The notes under the pieces are model-generated. The model made no database searches, was not told where the DNA came from, and saw nothing but the letters and a program-made list of their open reading frames with translations. Shown here piece after piece: positions 44,841 to 54,577 of a DNA stretch of 64,000 bases. Position numbers and translations under genes: made by a program. Source of the stretch: JBBECJ01 sp963763325. Its GTDB lineage: Bacteria; Chloroflexota; Chloroflexia; Thermomicrobiales; CFX8. The first letter of the stretch is position 1. Each line of letters starts with the position of its first letter. Where the stretch lies: the NCBI GenBank assembly GCA_963763325.1, contig CAVXOL010000021.1, positions 70,797-134,796 on the forward strand, in the 5' to 3' direction.

Positions 44841-45762
44841 GTGCGCCGGCCTCGGTGACACCGTCACTCGTTACGATGGCGGCGTCACCGGCTCTCTGCG
44901 ATCCACGCAGGTAGACGAGCCAGTAGATACCGCCAACCAGCAGGCCGCCGCCGATCAGGTTTCCGATGGTGACGGGCAGCAGGTTATCGAACAGGAACCC
45001 GGTCCAGGTCAAGCCGGTAGTCGCGTCGGCTGCCGGGCCACCGGCGGCGATGACCGCCTCCTCGTCCTTGAGCAGGATGCCGAGCGGTATGAAGTAGAGA
45101 TTGGCGATCGAGTGCTCGAAGCCGGCCGCGACGAAGGCGGCGATCGGCGGGATGATCGCGAAGATCCGATCGACGTTGCTGCGAGCCGAGAAGCAGAGCC
45201 AGACTGCCAGGCAGACGAGTGCGTTACAGAGGATGCCGCGCGCCACGGCCTCGGTGAACGATAGCTCCACTTTTGCATTCGCGATCGAGACCGCGCTGGC
45301 GCCCACACGTCCATCGGCCAGCTTCCACTGCCCGGCAGCGTAGACCAGCCCAACTGTTGCAAGCGCGCCAACCAGGTTGCCAGCATATGCCAGGACCCAG
45401 TTGCGCAGGAGCAGCCGGGTCGAGACGCGTCGCCCCAGCCAGGCCATCACGATCAGCGTGTTGCCGGTGAACAGCTCTGCCCCGGCAATGACGACCAGGA
45501 TCAGGCCCAGTGAGAACGCGATACCAGCCAGGAGCCGGGTCGGCCCCCAGCCGAGCGTCGAGTCAACGCCGATGACGGTCGAGAAGACGGCCCCAAGCGC
45601 GATGAATGCCCCGGCCAGGACGCCGAGCGTCAGGAGCGTCAGCGTGTCCAGTTGGGCCTTGGCAATGCCCACCGTTTGCGCGCGGCCAGCCATCTCGGCA
45701 GGCCCATACGGGTCGATCCGCAGATCCGTGCTGGAGATGCGCGGAGAGATCGTATCAACCAC
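44791..45762 (-). CDS. Formate/nitrite transporter (FNT) family channel
   Basis: A 323-residue pentameric-channel subunit with six transmembrane helices. TLGVLAGAFIALGAVFSTVI, GAELFTGNTLIVMAWLGRRV (FNT signature around the first broken helix), LLLRNWVLAYAGNLVGALAT, GILCNALVCLAVWLCFSARS, VAAGFEHSIANLYFIPLGIL (with the central pore His of FEHSIAN) and NLLPVTIGNLIGGGLLVGGI are all present. It conducts formate, nitrite or related small anions across the inner membrane. The C-terminal 16 codons overlap the converging gene. Confidence 0.9.
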   Translation of the reverse strand: MVDTISPRISSTDLRIDPYGPAEMAGRAQTVGIAKAQLDTLTLLTLGVLAGAFIALGAVFSTVIGVDSTLGWGPTRLLAGIAFSLGLILVVIAGAELFTGNTLIVMAWLGRRVSTRLLLRNWVLAYAGNLVGALATVGLVYAAGQWKLADGRVGASAVSIANAKVELSFTEAVARGILCNALVCLAVWLCFSARSNVDRIFAIIPPIAAFVAAGFEHSIANLYFIPLGILLKDEEAVIAAGGPAADATTGLTWTGFLFDNLLPVTIGNLIGGGLLVGGIYWLVYLRGSQRAGDAAIVTSDGVTEAGALTPRDAGRRIATRQRR

Positions 45763-45831
45763 GCATCACGTCCCTTCCTGCCCGAGCGCATTCACAGTCT
45801 CACGGTTCGCGCGACACCGTCTGCCAGCCTG

Positions 45832-46500
45832 CTACCAGCCCCGGATGATCTCGGCTGAGACGTTCAGGCGCACATGCTTGTGCGTGATCGCCGCGACGCA
45901 GGACGTCGGGATCTTGAAATCGAGGTGATGGATCAGTCCTGTTCTGGCAACGATTTCGATCAGGTCGCCGTCGTCTTTGTAGACAACATGCTCGACTGTC
46001 CCGATCTTCTGCCCGTCGGACGCGATGACATCGGTACCGGTGTCGATCAGGATCGACGTATCGGGCAGGTCGGATCGCACCTGGACCGGTGCCGCCTCGA
46101 TCACGGCCGCGAGATATCCAGCTGGATCTGAGACGTGCATCCCCCGACCAACCGAGCCGGCTCCCCACATGACAGGCTGGCTCATGGTGGGGCCGCCCCC
46201 GACCGCAAACCGCGCTGACCGGTAGTTGGTCGTGTCGGCGACGACGTAGTCATGGGTCACGAGGGGCGGCATTTTCTCAACTTCGGCTGCATCGATGTTC
46301 AGGTAGACGGTGCCTTCCGCGTTAACGCGATCGACATGACGCATACCGACGATTCGGTCGGTTGGGAAGAGAGACCCCTGATGAACGATGATCTCGACCA
46401 GGTTCATTTTGTCGGCATCGACAACCAGACCGTCTACCTTGCCGACCTGCTTGGTGTCCGTGCTGAAAACGACGGCTCCGAGACGTACATCAAATGTCAT
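45832..46500 (-). CDS. PRC-barrel domain protein
   Basis: A 222-residue protein from ATG 46500 (MTFDVRLGAVVFSTDTKQVG) behind AGGGGGC. It contains two PRC-barrel-like units: VVFSTDTKQVGKVDGLVVDA ... LFPTDRIVGMRHVDRVNAEG, and VIASDGQKIGTVEHVVYKDD-GDLIEIVAR ... LDFKIPTSCVAAITHKHVRL. A glycine-rich linker (GGGPTMSQPVMWGAGSVGRG) joins them. PRC barrels bind RNA or protein surfaces; a second PRC protein is at 33861. No specific function can be given. Confidence 0.8.
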   Translation of the reverse strand: MTFDVRLGAVVFSTDTKQVGKVDGLVVDADKMNLVEIIVHQGSLFPTDRIVGMRHVDRVNAEGTVYLNIDAAEVEKMPPLVTHDYVVADTTNYRSARFAVGGGPTMSQPVMWGAGSVGRGMHVSDPAGYLAAVIEAAPVQVRSDLPDTSILIDTGTDVIASDGQKIGTVEHVVYKDDGDLIEIVARTGLIHHLDFKIPTSCVAAITHKHVRLNVSAEIIRGW

Positions 46501-46607
46501 GGTCTGCCCCCTTCGTGCTGCGGCTGGTGTGGAACGCGTCCACACTCATCTCGCTCACACTAGCGGCTGGCCTGTCGCAAAAGCGGGTGACAGCGGCGGC
46601 AGATGTA

Positions 46608-47198
46608 TCAGTCTCGTGACAATCTCGATCCAGCCAGATCGGATTTCGTTGCAGGACGCTGCCATTGACGCCACTCATGGTCGAGGATGGCGTAGATCAG
46701 GGTGTCCCACCAGCGGTCGCGAAAGTACTGGTGCTCCCGGAAGTGCGCTTCGCGGCGCATGCCGAGCTTTTCGAGGACATGTGCTGAGCCGATGTTGTCG
46801 GCGACGCATTCTGCCCAGATGCGGTGCAGCTTCAGCTCCTCGAAGCCGAAGCGGACGATGGCCGTTGCCGCTTCGGTTGCGTAGCCATTGCCCCAGTCGT
46901 CCGGGTTCAGTTCGTAGCCGATGTTGGCCTCGCCGAGGTCGGGATCGTTGACACGGATACCGCAGTTGCCGATCAGACGGCCATCCGGCTTGCTGATGAG
47001 GGCCAACTGCCACTTGCAGCGCGGATCTTCCGCCTGCGACGAGACGAACATGGCGACGAGATCGCGGACGAACCCCTCCCGATCGGGCAGGTCGGGGTTG
47101 TAACGCTGGTAACGCGGGTCGTTCCAGTAGTCCAGGATCGTGGGCCAGTCCTCAGCACGGAACTCGCGCAGGAGCAGCCGCTCAGTCTCAATCTGCAT
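46608..47198 (-). CDS. GNAT family N-acetyltransferase (RimJ/RimL-like)
   Basis: A 196-residue acetyltransferase. ATG 47198 follows TGGAGG. The N-terminus IETERLLLREFRAEDWPTIL and the acetyl-CoA motif segments NIGYELNPDDWGNGYATEAA and LKLHRIWAECVADNIGSAHV, LEKLGMRREAHFREHQYFRD, then WWDTLIYAILDHEW identify the RimJ/RimL branch, which acetylates protein N-termini or small amines. The Q/GxxGxG/A-type loop is represented by DDWGNGYA. It stands alone between the PRC-barrel and M48-like genes. Confidence 0.87.
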   Translation of the reverse strand: MQIETERLLLREFRAEDWPTILDYWNDPRYQRYNPDLPDREGFVRDLVAMFVSSQAEDPRCKWQLALISKPDGRLIGNCGIRVNDPDLGEANIGYELNPDDWGNGYATEAATAIVRFGFEELKLHRIWAECVADNIGSAHVLEKLGMRREAHFREHQYFRDRWWDTLIYAILDHEWRQWQRPATKSDLAGSRLSRD

Positions 47199-47363
47199 CC
47201 AGCCTCCAGGGCGAACATGATGCATCTCCGACATGCCGTTCGCTGTTCGCAACAAACCTCCGTTTACCACTTCGTGTGATTCACAGGTTGTCGCGAACAG
47301 GTTAGCGGATGCGCTACACTGTGCGCGATTATCACGGGGCATCGTGAACGGGAACGGTCCGAG

Positions 47364-49352
47364 ATGGTCTGTCCCAGGTGCGGGTTATGGAACCCCCAGC
47401 GGAACGCGACCTGCGAGTCGTGCGGGGAGCCACTGCACGCGAACCGGACGCCCCAGACTCGCGATGACCAGATGGCCCTTCCATTGACCGATGCTGCCGC
47501 GATCGCCGCGGCGTTCCCGGCCGGGATACCCGGCATGGCAGCGCAACCGGCTCCCGCGCCGCAGATCGTCCAGACCGCGCCGGCCCAGCCGCGTGCCAGG
47601 GCTGACGAGGCATCGCTCTATGCGCCAGTGCTGGGGCCGGCCAACCGGGAGAGCTTCTTCGCTGCCCAGCGCCGCCACCGTCGCGCGACCTGGAAGCTGA
47701 CGGCTGGATCGGCTGTCGCCGCGATCGTTACCGGTATTCCGCTCTCGCTGGTGCTAACGCCGGTCCTGTTCGCCACAATCCTGATCCTGACGCGGCTGCT
47801 GCACATCGTTGTGCCGGTCCCGGATATCGTCTGGGACACGTACCGCGACACCGGTCTCGTCCTGGGCGATGTCGTTGAAGCAACCGACGATCCGGCGACG
47901 CCGTTTGTCGAGGAAGATGACTTCAGCCGGGTACCGATCTCGTTGTTCATCAAGGCAGCGGCGGTCTGGCTCCTGCCGGGCATCATCCTGATGCTGATGA
48001 TCTGGCCGGCATTGATCCACCTCTTCCGGCACGGCGGCGCTGGTGGCGTCCTCCTCTCACTCGGCGCGCGCGAGCCGGTGATGACCGATCTCGAGGAGCG
48101 CCAGCTCGTCAACGTCGTCGAGGAGATGGCGATTGCGGCCGGTCTGCCGCCGCCACGCGTCAGGCTGATCGACGCAAGTGTTGCAAACGCCGCGGCAGTT
48201 GGCTCCTCGCCTGAAGACGCCACAATCGTTGTCTCCCGAGCACTGCTGGACGATCTCGACCGCGACGAGACACAGGGTGTTCTGGCGCACCTGATCGCCT
48301 CGATCGGCAACGGTGACCTGCGCGGCGCGATGTCGATCGTCGCCATCTACCAGACCTTCGGGTTCGCCTCGGCGCTCGTCAAGGCACCGATCTCCGGTCC
48401 GGCCCGAACGACCGTCAAGCGGATGCTCGGCTACGTCTTCAGCCGCCACAAGCCGCAAGAGCGCGCCGCCGAGGCGAACATCATCTCGGAGATGCTGACA
48501 TCGGGCATCTGGGAGAACCAGGAGGACGACTTCTCGGATATGGACGAGGGTGCTGGCGCGGTCGTCGAGCGGCCGGGCCCATCGGTCCGGTGGCTGCTGT
48601 ATTTCCCAATGCTCTTCATCGTCGTCTTCATGGCGACGCTGCTACTCGAGTTCCCCGACGCGCTACGGCGCCTGTCACTGCTGGGCGTCTTCGGACTCGC
48701 AGGTCTGATCGTCTGGTACCAGCGCCGTTATGTCGCCTATGCCGTGCCGAGGGCGTTGAAGATGGCGCGCATGATGGTGATGTTGCCCTACTACATGGCG
48801 GCGACACTGCCGCAGATCATGATCATGATGATGACCAGCTTCATGCTGGAGCCACTGCTGGCCTTCCTCTGGCGGACCCGCCGCTACCTGGCCGACGCAA
48901 CGGCTGTTCAGCTCACCCGGCAACCCGACTGGATCGCCCAGGGACTGAACGGGCTGATCCAGCGTGGCGCGATCATCCCTGGTGGCAAGTGGGCCGGACC
49001 TGCTCTTCGTCGTCGGTCCGCAGATCGGGTCCGGCTTCAGCGCAGCCAGCGGTGGCAGCGTCGTCAGCTTCCATCCGCCACTGGCAAAGCGGCTCCAGAA
49101 GCTGCGGCGGATGGGAGCATCCGGCGCCGAGGTTCAGCAGGCGCCGAAGCGTCCGAAATCCAGGTGCGCGACGACGCCAAGGTCCATCCACTCGTGCGGC
49201 TGTTCATCGTTCCGATCGGGTTCATCCTGATGACAGTCGTCGCGGTCCTGATGGTCGTCGCCCTCGCGCTCCTGGGGCTGCTGGCCTTCGGTGCCTGCGC
49301 GATCCTGATGGCAGTGGTGTATGGGTTGTTTTTGCTGCTCGCGCCAACGTGA
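47364..49352 (+). CDS. Degenerate M48 peptidase-like membrane protein with zinc ribbon
   Basis: A 662-residue protein. Residues 3-21 are a zinc ribbon (CPRCGLWNPQRNATCESCG). Transmembrane segments (AGSAVAAIVTGIPLSLVLTP, IKAAAVWLLPGIILMLMIW) precede an M48 domain with EEMAIAAGLPPPRVRLIDAS. In place of the HExxH zinc motif it has VLAHLIASIGNGDL (His309, Leu310, Ser313), so it is probably catalytically inactive or altered. Two compensating frameshifts (about 48998 and 49145) garble about 50 residues; the intended reading is LLFVVGPQIGSGFSAASGGS ... AKRLQKLRRMGASGAEVQQA. lemA follows, the usual partner of such proteins. Confidence 0.82.
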   Translation: MVCPRCGLWNPQRNATCESCGEPLHANRTPQTRDDQMALPLTDAAAIAAAFPAGIPGMAAQPAPAPQIVQTAPAQPRARADEASLYAPVLGPANRESFFAAQRRHRRATWKLTAGSAVAAIVTGIPLSLVLTPVLFATILILTRLLHIVVPVPDIVWDTYRDTGLVLGDVVEATDDPATPFVEEDDFSRVPISLFIKAAAVWLLPGIILMLMIWPALIHLFRHGGAGGVLLSLGAREPVMTDLEERQLVNVVEEMAIAAGLPPPRVRLIDASVANAAAVGSSPEDATIVVSRALLDDLDRDETQGVLAHLIASIGNGDLRGAMSIVAIYQTFGFASALVKAPISGPARTTVKRMLGYVFSRHKPQERAAEANIISEMLTSGIWENQEDDFSDMDEGAGAVVERPGPSVRWLLYFPMLFIVVFMATLLLEFPDALRRLSLLGVFGLAGLIVWYQRRYVAYAVPRALKMARMMVMLPYYMAATLPQIMIMMMTSFMLEPLLAFLWRTRRYLADATAVQLTRQPDWIAQGLNGLIQRGAIIPGGKWAGPALRRRSADRVRLQRSQRWQRRQLPSATGKAAPEAAADGSIRRRGSAGAEASEIQVRDDAKVHPLVRLFIVPIGFILMTVVAVLMVVALALLGLLAFGACAILMAVVYGLFLLLAPT

Positions 49353-49356
49353 GACG

Positions 49357-49466
49357 TCGGGAATCGGTGTTTGGGAATCGAGGATAGGTTGCCGAGATAA
49401 GAGCGGGCGTAAGAACCCGAAGCCGCCGATCTACTCAATTCCCGATTCCCGAACACCGATTCCCGA
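49357..49466. repeat. Inverted repeat, family C copy 2
   Basis: TCGGGAATCGGTGTTTGGGA-ATCG (49357-49380) pairs with 49443-49466 with one mismatch. It lies between the M48-like gene and lemA. Confidence 0.78.
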
Positions 49467-49486
49467 AGCATCGAAAGGATCAGACC

Positions 49487-50049
49487 ATGTTGCCAGCAAT
49501 CATCATCGGCGCCGTCTTACTGGTGATCGCGATCGTGCTGATCGTGATCTACAACGGGCTGGTCGGCAAGCGCAACCAGGTTCGCAATGCCTGGGGACAG
49601 ATCGACGTCCAGCTCAACCGACGGCATGATCTGATCCCGAATCTGGTCAACGCCGTCAAGGGATATATGGCGCACGAACAGGGCATTCTCGAACGGGTAA
49701 CGGAGCCGCGCGCAGCCAGGCGATCGCGGCCGGCGCGAACGTCCCGCAACGCGCCGAGGCCGAGAACCAGTTGACGGGGGCCATCCGCTCGCTGTTCGCT
49801 GTCGCCGAGAACTACCCGCAACTGCGCGCCAGCGAGAACATGCTCGCGCTCCAGGAGGAGCTCGCGAGCACCGAGAACCGGATCGCGTTTGCCCGGCAGC
49901 ACTACAACGACAGCGTCATGGAGTACAACACCGCCCGCGAGACGATCCCGGCCGTCTTCGTCGCCGGGATGCTCGGCTTTGTGCAGGAGCCACTCTTCAC
50001 CCTCGATGCAGCCGCGCCCGAACGGGCCGTGCCGCAGGTGGCGTTTTAG
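49487..50049 (+). CDS. lemA: LemA family protein, one frameshift
   Basis: About 186 residues if two extra bases near 49702 are removed. An N-terminal transmembrane anchor (AIIIGAVLLVIAIVLIVIYN) is followed by the LemA helical bundle: VRNAWGQIDVQLNRRHDLIP-NLVNAVKGY, RSQAIAAGANVPQRAEAENQ, LFAVAENYPQLRASENMLAL, STENRIAFARQHYNDSVMEY, ending LFTLDAA. ATG 49487 has an AAAGGATC ribosome site. LemA proteins are membrane-anchored with the helical domain outside and are typically paired with M48-type proteins, as here. Confidence 0.87.
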
Positions 50050-50096
50050 CTGAGGGAACAGGGATCAGGGAACAGGGGCTATGATACGCTCGCAAT

Positions 50097-50719
50097 ATGA
50101 GTGAGTTGGAAACATCCACGCCGATAGAGTCACGGGCAACGCAACTGATGGTGTTCCCGCGGACAGTCGCACGCAAGCTGGCCGGGGTGATATCGGGGCG
50201 GGATGAAGCGGAACTGTACCGGCGCGCAGTCGGTCTGCTGGAGTTGCAGCTCGAGGACATCGTCCTGGAGGTCGGCTGCGGCGCCGGGGTTGGCATCGAA
50301 CAGGCGGCCGAGATCGCTGCTCTTGGCAAGGTCTGCGGGATCGAGCCGTCAGCGGATCTGCTCGAAGAAGCACGAGCGCGAAACGCTGACGCACTCGCCA
50401 GCGGTTACGTCGAATTGCAGCAGGGGTTGGCGTCACACCTGCCGTGGCCGGGCACGACGTTCCACAAGGTGCTGGCCGTCAACAGCCCGCGCGACTGGCC
50501 GCAGCCGGTGGTCAACCTGCAAGAGATTCGCGCGTGATGCGACCAGGCGGCAGGCTGGCCGTCGTCATCCAGCCGCCTCGGCGGGCGGCGCGCGATGGCG
50601 TTCGCGATCTGGCCGAGCTCTGGGCGCACCGGGTCGATGAGGCTGGCTTCCAGGAGGTGCGCTTCGGCATCGTCAGCGTCGGCCGTGGGAGCGCGGCTGC
50701 GATCACCGGGACGGCGTAG
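50097..50719 (+). CDS. Class I SAM-dependent methyltransferase, one frameshift
   Basis: About 207 residues. VLEVGCGAGVGIEQAAEIAA is motif I; CGIEPSADLLEEARARNADA carries the acidic motif II residue; FHKVLAVNSPRDWPQPVVNL is followed, after one missing base near 50530, by VMRPGGRLAVVIQPPRRAAR and VDEAGFQEVRFGIVSVGRG. The fold resembles small type-11 methyltransferases of unknown substrate. It is preceded by a GGGAACAGGG tandem word and followed 22 bases later by the LuxR gene. Confidence 0.8.
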
Positions 50720-50740
50720 CGGCCAGGAGTCTTCACTGCC

Positions 50741-53188
50741 ATGAGCGGATTACCGTTTTCGAGGACACCGCTGATTGGCCGGCACAACGAGATCGAGACG
50801 GCCAGCGCCGCCCTGCGACGTGGCGAGACCCCGCTGCTGACCGTCACCGGGCCTGGTGGCGTCGGCAAGACCCGGCTGGCGATCGAAGTCGCACGGCGTC
50901 TCCTTGGCGAATTCACGGACGGCGTCACCTTCATCCCACTCGCGACCGTCCAATCGCCCGATCAGGTCGCTCCAGCCATCGCGCGAGCACTCGGCGTACA
51001 AGCGAGCGGTCTAGGCACGACTGCCGAGGGGCTGGTCGCCCACATCGGCGACGGGCGACGACTGTTGGTTCTCGACAATCTGGAACATCTGCTCGATGCC
51101 GTCCCGCTGCTCGCCGAACTGCTCTCATCATGCCCAAACCTGTCGATTCTCGCGACGAGCCGAGCCATCCTGCGCATCACCGGCGAGCGCGTCCTGCCAC
51201 TCCAGCCGCTGCCGGTCCCGGAGCGAAACACCGCCAATGCGCCAGATGACCTCCGGAAGAACCAGAGCGTCGTGCTCTTCACCCAGCGCGCGTCCGCCGT
51301 CCGTCCAGATCTCACGATCACCGACGAGATGCTGCCGGCCATCGCTGCGATCTGCGCCCGGCTCGATGGGCTACCGCTCGCGATCGAGCTGGCGGCGTCA
51401 CGCGTCACGGTCCTCTCTCCAGTAACTCTCCTCGAACGGCTGGACAGCCCGCTCCCTCTGCTGACGACCGGCGCGCGCGATGCGCCCGAGCGGCAGCGGA
51501 CGTTGCGCGCCACGATCGACTGGAGTTACCGGCTGCTGGAGGAGCGCTTGCAGGCGAGCTTCAGACGCCTGGCCGTCTTCGTCGGCGGCTGGTCGGTCGA
51601 GGGATCCGCCGCCATCATCAGCGATGACGTACCACTCACGTATGTCGAAACAGTCGACCGGCTGGAAGCGCTGATCGAGCACAGCCTGATCGTCGAGGCT
51701 CCCCGCCCGACCGATCAACCGCGCTTCACGATGCTGGAGACGATACGCGAGTACGGCCTGGAACTGCTCGCGACGACTGACGAGTTGAACGGAACTCAAT
51801 TACGCCACACTCGCTATTATGTCGATTATGCCGAACAGAACGATCCGAAGCTCTACACGTATCCCATCGACCCGGCGGTCATCGACGCGTGGGTGACCGA
51901 GCACGACAACATCCGCTCGGTCCTGCGACGGACGATCGACGGTGGCGATGCAGCGACCGCGCTGCAACTCTGCGGCGCGATGCGTCGCTTCTGGAACACT
52001 CAGGCCGACTATCGCGAGGCGCGAGACTGGCTGGCGCAGGCGCTGGCCCTGCCAGGCGACGTGCCTGGGCCACTCCATGCTCGCGCGCTGGATGCATTCG
52101 GCGCGATGTCGCTCAACCTCGGAGAATACGAGAGTGGTCTTGCTGCGCTTCAAAAGGCGTTGGCAGGCTACCGCGCACATGGAATCCGAGCACGCGAGGC
52201 CCGCGTCATGAGCGATCCCCCGCACGTTGCATTACTCCGGGGCGATCTCGACACGGCGGAACGAGGATTTCAGGACACGCTGGATTACGCGCGGACGTAT
52301 CCAGAAGCCGCGTGGATGGCGATCGGGGGAACACGGGCGCTCGGAGAGGTTGCGTTGGAGCGCGGCGATCTGACCCGCGCTCGGGAGTTCGTGGAATCCA
52401 GCCTTGCCGAAGCACGTGCGATCGGCCACGAATGGGCAGTGGCGATGGGCCTCACCGCGCTCGGTCTCATCGAGAATGAGCGCGGTGAGTATGCCGCGGC
52501 GGATGCCTTCTTTCGTGAGAGCATCCCTGTTGCCCTACGGTCGCGCCAGAATGGGTTCGCAAGTACGAACTACCTTCGGCTCGGGCAACTCAGCCTTCTC
52601 CAACGCAAGATCCAAGACGCCGCCCGCTGGTTCCAAACCTACCTCAACTCCAGCCCGTTTTCGATCGACGAAACCGTCGAGTGTGTCGAAGGCGTCGCGG
52701 CCGTTGCTGGGGCTATGGGAGGCGCCGAAACCTCCGCGCTTCTGTATGGAGCGACGAGCGAGTGGCGGTCGCGAACCGGTGTCATCGTCCCACGATCGCG
52801 CCGGCTGGAACACGAGCGCCATCGCGAGAACGCGCAAAGGAGCGTCGATCCACACTGCTGGCAGGAAACGTTTGACGCCGGATGTCGGCTCCCTATGGAT
52901 GCCGCCATCGAACTCGCCCGACGGTTTCAGCTTCCTGAGGTAGCCCCCCTTGTCATCCCGCCTCAGATATCACGACCGCTGCTGACACCACGCGAGCGAG
53001 ATGTCCTCCGTCTGCTGGCTGCCGGGAAGAGCAACCGTGAGATCGGCGACGCGCTCTACCTGAGCGTCCGGACCGTCGAGCGCCACATCGCGAACCTGTA
53101 CGGCAAGATCGACGCGCACAACCGAGCCGAGGCAACTGCGTGGGCACTCACCCACCTGGGCGTCGAAAGTCATACCTCGACTACGTAG
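50741..53188 (+). CDS. LuxR family regulator with NB-ARC/AAA ATPase and TPR domains
   Basis: An intact 815-residue protein. Walker A TVTGPGGVGKTRLAIEVARR, Walker B RLLVLDNLEHLLDAVPLLAE, and ILATSRAILRITGERVLPLQ with LDGLPLAIELAASRVTVLSP define an AfsR/NB-ARC-type STAND ATPase. TPR-like repeats fill residues 370-680. The C-terminal LuxR HTH is LTPRERDVLRLLAAGKSNRE, VRTVERHIANLYGKIDAHNR. Such proteins activate transcription when ligand and ATP release autoinhibition. It is the second large LuxR-ATPase in the window (the other at 9202 is MalT-like). Target genes unknown; the adjacent secreted propeller is a candidate. Confidence 0.9.
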   Translation: MSGLPFSRTPLIGRHNEIETASAALRRGETPLLTVTGPGGVGKTRLAIEVARRLLGEFTDGVTFIPLATVQSPDQVAPAIARALGVQASGLGTTAEGLVAHIGDGRRLLVLDNLEHLLDAVPLLAELLSSCPNLSILATSRAILRITGERVLPLQPLPVPERNTANAPDDLRKNQSVVLFTQRASAVRPDLTITDEMLPAIAAICARLDGLPLAIELAASRVTVLSPVTLLERLDSPLPLLTTGARDAPERQRTLRATIDWSYRLLEERLQASFRRLAVFVGGWSVEGSAAIISDDVPLTYVETVDRLEALIEHSLIVEAPRPTDQPRFTMLETIREYGLELLATTDELNGTQLRHTRYYVDYAEQNDPKLYTYPIDPAVIDAWVTEHDNIRSVLRRTIDGGDAATALQLCGAMRRFWNTQADYREARDWLAQALALPGDVPGPLHARALDAFGAMSLNLGEYESGLAALQKALAGYRAHGIRAREARVMSDPPHVALLRGDLDTAERGFQDTLDYARTYPEAAWMAIGGTRALGEVALERGDLTRAREFVESSLAEARAIGHEWAVAMGLTALGLIENERGEYAAADAFFRESIPVALRSRQNGFASTNYLRLGQLSLLQRKIQDAARWFQTYLNSSPFSIDETVECVEGVAAVAGAMGGAETSALLYGATSEWRSRTGVIVPRSRRLEHERHRENAQRSVDPHCWQETFDAGCRLPMDAAIELARRFQLPEVAPLVIPPQISRPLLTPRERDVLRLLAAGKSNREIGDALYLSVRTVERHIANLYGKIDAHNRAEATAWALTHLGVESHTSTT

Positions 53189-53431
53189 TACCCAATTTCC
53201 AGATCGGACCATCATCTACGCAGTTCCACGGACGCGAAAGCGCCTTCCTCAGGACTACAGTCGATACCGTCGAGAGATTCGCCGGACGTCGATCGAGGTC
53301 ACCGTCAGGTTGCGCGAAAAAGCGCCCGGCGGACTCTCGACCTGCGTTCCGTTCATACGAGAAGGGAGGGCACCATTCGGCAGAAATCACTCAACCAACC
53401 GTTCAACGTGCAAACCGATTGGAGAACTTCA

Positions 53432-54457
53432 ATGCCAACCCTGAACACGCGCACGGCCCGGTTCCGGTGGCTGCTCGTCTCGGCAATCCTGCTGCTCAGC
53501 ATCCTGCCGATGGCGACAGCGGCACAGAGCGGTCCCGAGATGTGGGTCATGGGCCAGGACACCAGCCGGATTTTCATCATGCGCGGCGAGACCCTGGTCA
53601 ACACGATCCAGCTCCCGGCTGGAACCGGCCCACACTTGACGCGATTCTCGCCGAACGGCCAGTTCGCCTACGTCGCGGGCGTCACAGTCGGAGACATGAT
53701 CGTTCTCGACGCCTCGACCCATGAAGTGGTTCAAACACTCGACTTCGGCACGAGCGGCGTCCACGAAGCCGCGCCATCGCCAGATGGATCGGCCGTCTAC
53801 GTCGCCCAGCAGTCCACCCGCGAACTGATTCGTGTCGCCGCCGATACGCAGTCGCGAACCTGGACGGAGACCGGCCGTGTCGCGCTCCCTGCCAGCCCCG
53901 TCTGCACGATCTTCCTGCCGGACAGCAACAAGGCGTACGTCACGCTCTCCGGCCAGGACATCGCGATCGTTGACCTGGAGGCGATGCAGGTGACCGGCAC
54001 GATCGACATCAATGGTCAGGCACGCTGCAACTACGACTGGACTCGCAACGGCAAGCAGCTCTACTTCACCTCCGAGAACGGAACCGACGGCTTCCTGTAC
54101 ACGATCGACCTCGCGACGGACACACCGACATTGCTGCACACCTTCGCCGGCGCCAGAGATTTGCACACCCCAGTCGTCAGCGCCAACGGCAAGGAGGTCA
54201 ACATCATCGGCCGTGGCAATGACCGGTTCTACACCGTCTCACTGGAGACGCTGGCGGTCAGATCGTTCGAGATCGGCACACCGGGTGTCGTCGACCAGCC
54301 CGACGGCATGATCATCAACGGGAATACGGCCTACATCAACTTGAAGGCGACCGGCAGGCTGGCTGTCCTGCGGCTGAATACGGGAACGGTCACCTACGTC
54401 GATCTGGTCGCCCCGTCGCCCAATGCCGCGCTCAACATCGTCCGGCGAACAGACTAG
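53432..54457 (+). CDS. Secreted YncE-like beta-propeller protein
   Basis: A 341-residue exported protein. ATG 53432 follows TTGGAGAAC. The signal peptide is RFRWLLVSAILLLSILPMAT then AAQS. The mature part repeats propeller blades of the YVTN/lactonase type: FSPNGQFAYVAGVTVGDMIV, PSPDGSAVYVAQQSTRELIR, FLPDSNKAYVTLSGQDIAIV, WTRNGKQLYFTSENGTDGFL, VSANGKEVNIIGRGNDRFYT. About seven blades fit the length. It could bind ligands or act as a lactonase-like hydrolase outside the cell; no catalytic residues were assigned. A hairpin terminator follows. Confidence 0.85.
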   Translation: MPTLNTRTARFRWLLVSAILLLSILPMATAAQSGPEMWVMGQDTSRIFIMRGETLVNTIQLPAGTGPHLTRFSPNGQFAYVAGVTVGDMIVLDASTHEVVQTLDFGTSGVHEAAPSPDGSAVYVAQQSTRELIRVAADTQSRTWTETGRVALPASPVCTIFLPDSNKAYVTLSGQDIAIVDLEAMQVTGTIDINGQARCNYDWTRNGKQLYFTSENGTDGFLYTIDLATDTPTLLHTFAGARDLHTPVVSANGKEVNIIGRGNDRFYTVSLETLAVRSFEIGTPGVVDQPDGMIINGNTAYINLKATGRLAVLRLNTGTVTYVDLVAPSPNAALNIVRRTD

Positions 54458-54482
54458 CCCACAGCGATATCCCGATCGACGC

Positions 54483-54516
54483 AGATGCGCTCCGGCCTGA
54501 CAGCCGGGGCGCATCT
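54483..54516 (+). terminator. Hairpin terminator after the beta-propeller gene
   Basis: 14-base arms AGATGCGCTCCGGC / GCCGGGGCGCATCT with a CTGACA loop and one G-T pair, followed by CGTTG. No strong T-tract. Confidence 0.55.
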
Positions 54517-54577
54517 CGTTGACCCGACGCGCTATCCTGTGGCCCGACTTCCGCGTGAATGAAGCAGGCAGGACAAG

